From Brevibacillus parabrevis (GTDB lineage: Bacteria > Bacillota > Bacilli > Brevibacillales > Brevibacillaceae), in the NCBI RefSeq assembly GCF_003710905.1, contig NZ_RHHV01000026.1, positions 1 to 42,106 of the forward strand: a DNA stretch of 42,106 nucleotides. Direction: 5' to 3'. How positions within the stretch are numbered: position 1 is the stretch's first letter; each line of letters opens with the position of its first letter. Shown here piece by piece: positions 41,203-42,106 of the stretch. The notes beneath the pieces were generated by a model. It searched no databases, was not told the origin of the DNA, and saw only the letters and a program-made list of their open reading frames with translations. The position numbers and the translations under genes are program-made.

Positions 41203-41927
41203 TCACGTTCCCCCTTTTCCAACGCCCATCGTTTTTTTGTTCGCATGAGCTCAGCTGCAAATCCTGCATCTCCTATTCCTGACTGCTGATCGTCCATGAT
41301 TCCAGCCAGTCCCAACCTGATCTTGCCGTAATGCAATGCGTGTGTTAATAAAATGGCTTCCTCTCTTCCAAGAGACAGGGTGACCGCTTGCAGCTTCGGT
41401 TGATCTCCCTCCATTTCACGCTGAACAGCTAAAATAGGCATATTTTGCAGGAGAATACCGGAGTGCGCCCCTGCTTCGTCTTCGAAAGAAGCATAGACAT
41501 GCACTCTTTCTCCTGTCGAAATGTGTGGCGAGACACCTGCCACATTATCAACAGGAATGCTCATCCCTGTTCTTACATCTTTCGGCGAAGCCTCCTTTCC
41601 TGTCTGATCAACCAGCTCCAAATCACCCAGCAGCAAAGGACGGCCGCCCTTTACCGAGCGCGAAAAGGGTAAACCGATCAGCCGCTGGCCCTCTGTCCAT
41701 GGAATCAACCCTGGTATGGGATCAGAAGTTTTTTGAAAAAGTCCGCCCAATGTCAAGGTGAGCGGCTCCACATCTTTTGCTTCCAGCAGTTGTCCACTCT
41801 CTTTTTCTACGGTTGATCGCAACTGTATAAAGGTTATTTCATGCGGTTTCAAAATCGTGTAGGCACCGATCCCCATGCATGATGCCAACAGTAACAGAGC
41901 CAATAACCGCAGTGGATGCACAGACAT
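41199..41927 (-). CDS. cpaB: CpaB/RcpC-like SAF-domain protein (first gene of cluster A)
   Basis: The 242-aa protein has an N-terminal membrane segment with a possible signal (LRLLALLLLASCMGIGAYT; Cys 17 is not in a clean lipobox) and a SAF-like region including LLEAKDVEPLTLTLGGLF and a second beta part (MSIPVDNVAGVSPHISTGERVHVYA, about 127-151). The ATG follows GAGGAGGG. In Flp systems this protein associates with the secretin or envelope; Gram-positive Tad systems have no outer membrane, so its role here is less clear. No promoter upstream is obvious; tandem terminators end just before it. Confidence 0.86.
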   Translation of the reverse strand: MSVHPLRLLALLLLASCMGIGAYTILKPHEITFIQLRSTVEKESGQLLEAKDVEPLTLTLGGLFQKTSDPIPGLIPWTEGQRLIGLPFSRSVKGGRPLLLGDLELVDQTGKEASPKDVRTGMSIPVDNVAGVSPHISTGERVHVYASFEDEAGAHSGILLQNMPILAVQREMEGDQPKLQAVTLSLGREEAILLTHALHYGKIRLGLAGIMDDQQSGIGDAGFAAELMRTKKRWALEKGERE

Positions 41928-41995
41928 TTTCTCCCTCCTCTCAATCCTGCTACAAGCGTAAAGGAGAGAACTGGGACAAAAAAAGAAACAACAAA

Positions 41996-42024
41996 AAAAC
42001 CGTGTAGATTACCTACACGGTTTT
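41996..42024 (-). terminator. Terminator upstream of cluster A (from a transcript entering on the right)
   Basis: A perfect 12-bp stem (AAAACCGTGTAG / CTACACGGTTTT) with a 5-nt loop is followed on the minus strand by TTTTTTTG. It ends transcription arriving from beyond the right edge on the minus strand. Confidence 0.88.
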
Positions 42025-42032
42025 CTCATACA

Positions 42033-42082
42033 AAAAGCTGCATTCTCCATTACTCGCAAAAGTAATCGGGAATACAGCTTTT
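42033..42082 (-). terminator. Second, longer terminator-like hairpin at the right edge
   Basis: Nested stem AAAAGCTG / CAGCTTTT with inner CATTC..ATTAC / GTAAT..GAATA pairing, followed on the minus strand by TTTTTG. Together with 41996-42024 it forms a tandem terminator, as is common after rRNA operons or tRNA clusters. Confidence 0.7.
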
Positions 42083-42084
42083 CT

Positions 42085-42106
42085 TCTTGTTCCTTCAAAA
42101 CTGAAT
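42085..42106 (+). promoter_or_regulatory. rRNA spacer/leader-like motif at the right edge
   Basis: CTTGTTCCTTCAAAACTGAA on the plus strand resembles the boxA-containing segment of Bacillus-group rRNA leaders and spacers. No promoter precedes it in this orientation, and the adjacent terminators point the other way, so its role and direction are uncertain. Confidence 0.4.

Overview
The window looks like a chromosomal segment of an aerobic, endospore-forming Firmicute close to Brevibacillus/Paenibacillus. The gene order pabB-pabA-(pabC)-folP-folB-folK-yazB-dusB-lysS with hslO-yacD-cysK upstream matches the Bacillus subtilis region just before the rrnJ-rrnW operons. Every convincing gene reads on the minus strand, so transcription runs from high to low coordinates. 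No tRNA, rRNA body, IS element or CRISPR array is visible.

Left edge and housekeeping block (1-15840). Positions 1-214 hold up to three tandem sigma-A-type promoters and a boxA-like antitermination motif firing out of the window, which I read as the start of an rRNA operon immediately behind the lysS terminator. Then, in coordinate order, come lysS, greA, dusB, yazB, folK, folB, folP, pabC, tatC, tatA, a PhoX-family Tat-exported phosphatase, pabA, pabB, cysK, a membrane-anchored PpiC-type foldase, hslO and a group-2 (RpoS-like) sigma factor. The phosphatase-tatA-tatC set is wedged between pabA and pabC. It has its own promoter with four PhoP-type hexamers on an exact 11-bp register, so phosphate starvation probably controls a phosphatase together with its own Tat translocase, and read-through could reach the folate genes.

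Murein-peptide uptake and recycling block (16093-23904). In transcription order: permeases dppB and dppC, ATPase dppD, binding lipoprotein dppE, then Ala-Glu epimerase ykfB, gamma-D-Glu endopeptidase ykfC and a second ATPase (ykfD-like). This is the B. subtilis dpp-ykf layout without dppA and ykfA. A terminator and a new promoter after dppE split it in two. A small DUF3870 gene lies upstream behind a strong terminator.

Two adjacent tad/Flp-type secretion clusters (24678-41927). Cluster A (36-42 kb) is fairly canonical: CpaB/SAF, CpaE/TadZ, CpaF/TadA, TadB, TadC, Flp pilin, prepilin peptidase, TadE, a TadE/TadG-like protein and an uncharacterised protein. Cluster B (24.7-33.5 kb) is a diverged paralogue: an unknown 253-aa protein, two TadZ/MinD-like proteins with ruined Walker A loops, CpaB/SAF, TadA, TadB, TadC, and then seven small single-span membrane proteins. 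Four of these are only 47-66 aa, and none is a classical Flp pilin. Cluster B has no prepilin peptidase of its own. The clusters are separated by a small unknown gene flanked by a 50-bp nested dyad and by an AT-rich region with repeated ACATTTTGTAA boxes. This pair, and cluster B in particular, is the best candidate for an undescribed system. The right edge carries two tandem hairpin terminators (minus orientation) and a second rRNA-spacer-like motif, so the window may be the unique stretch between two rRNA operons.
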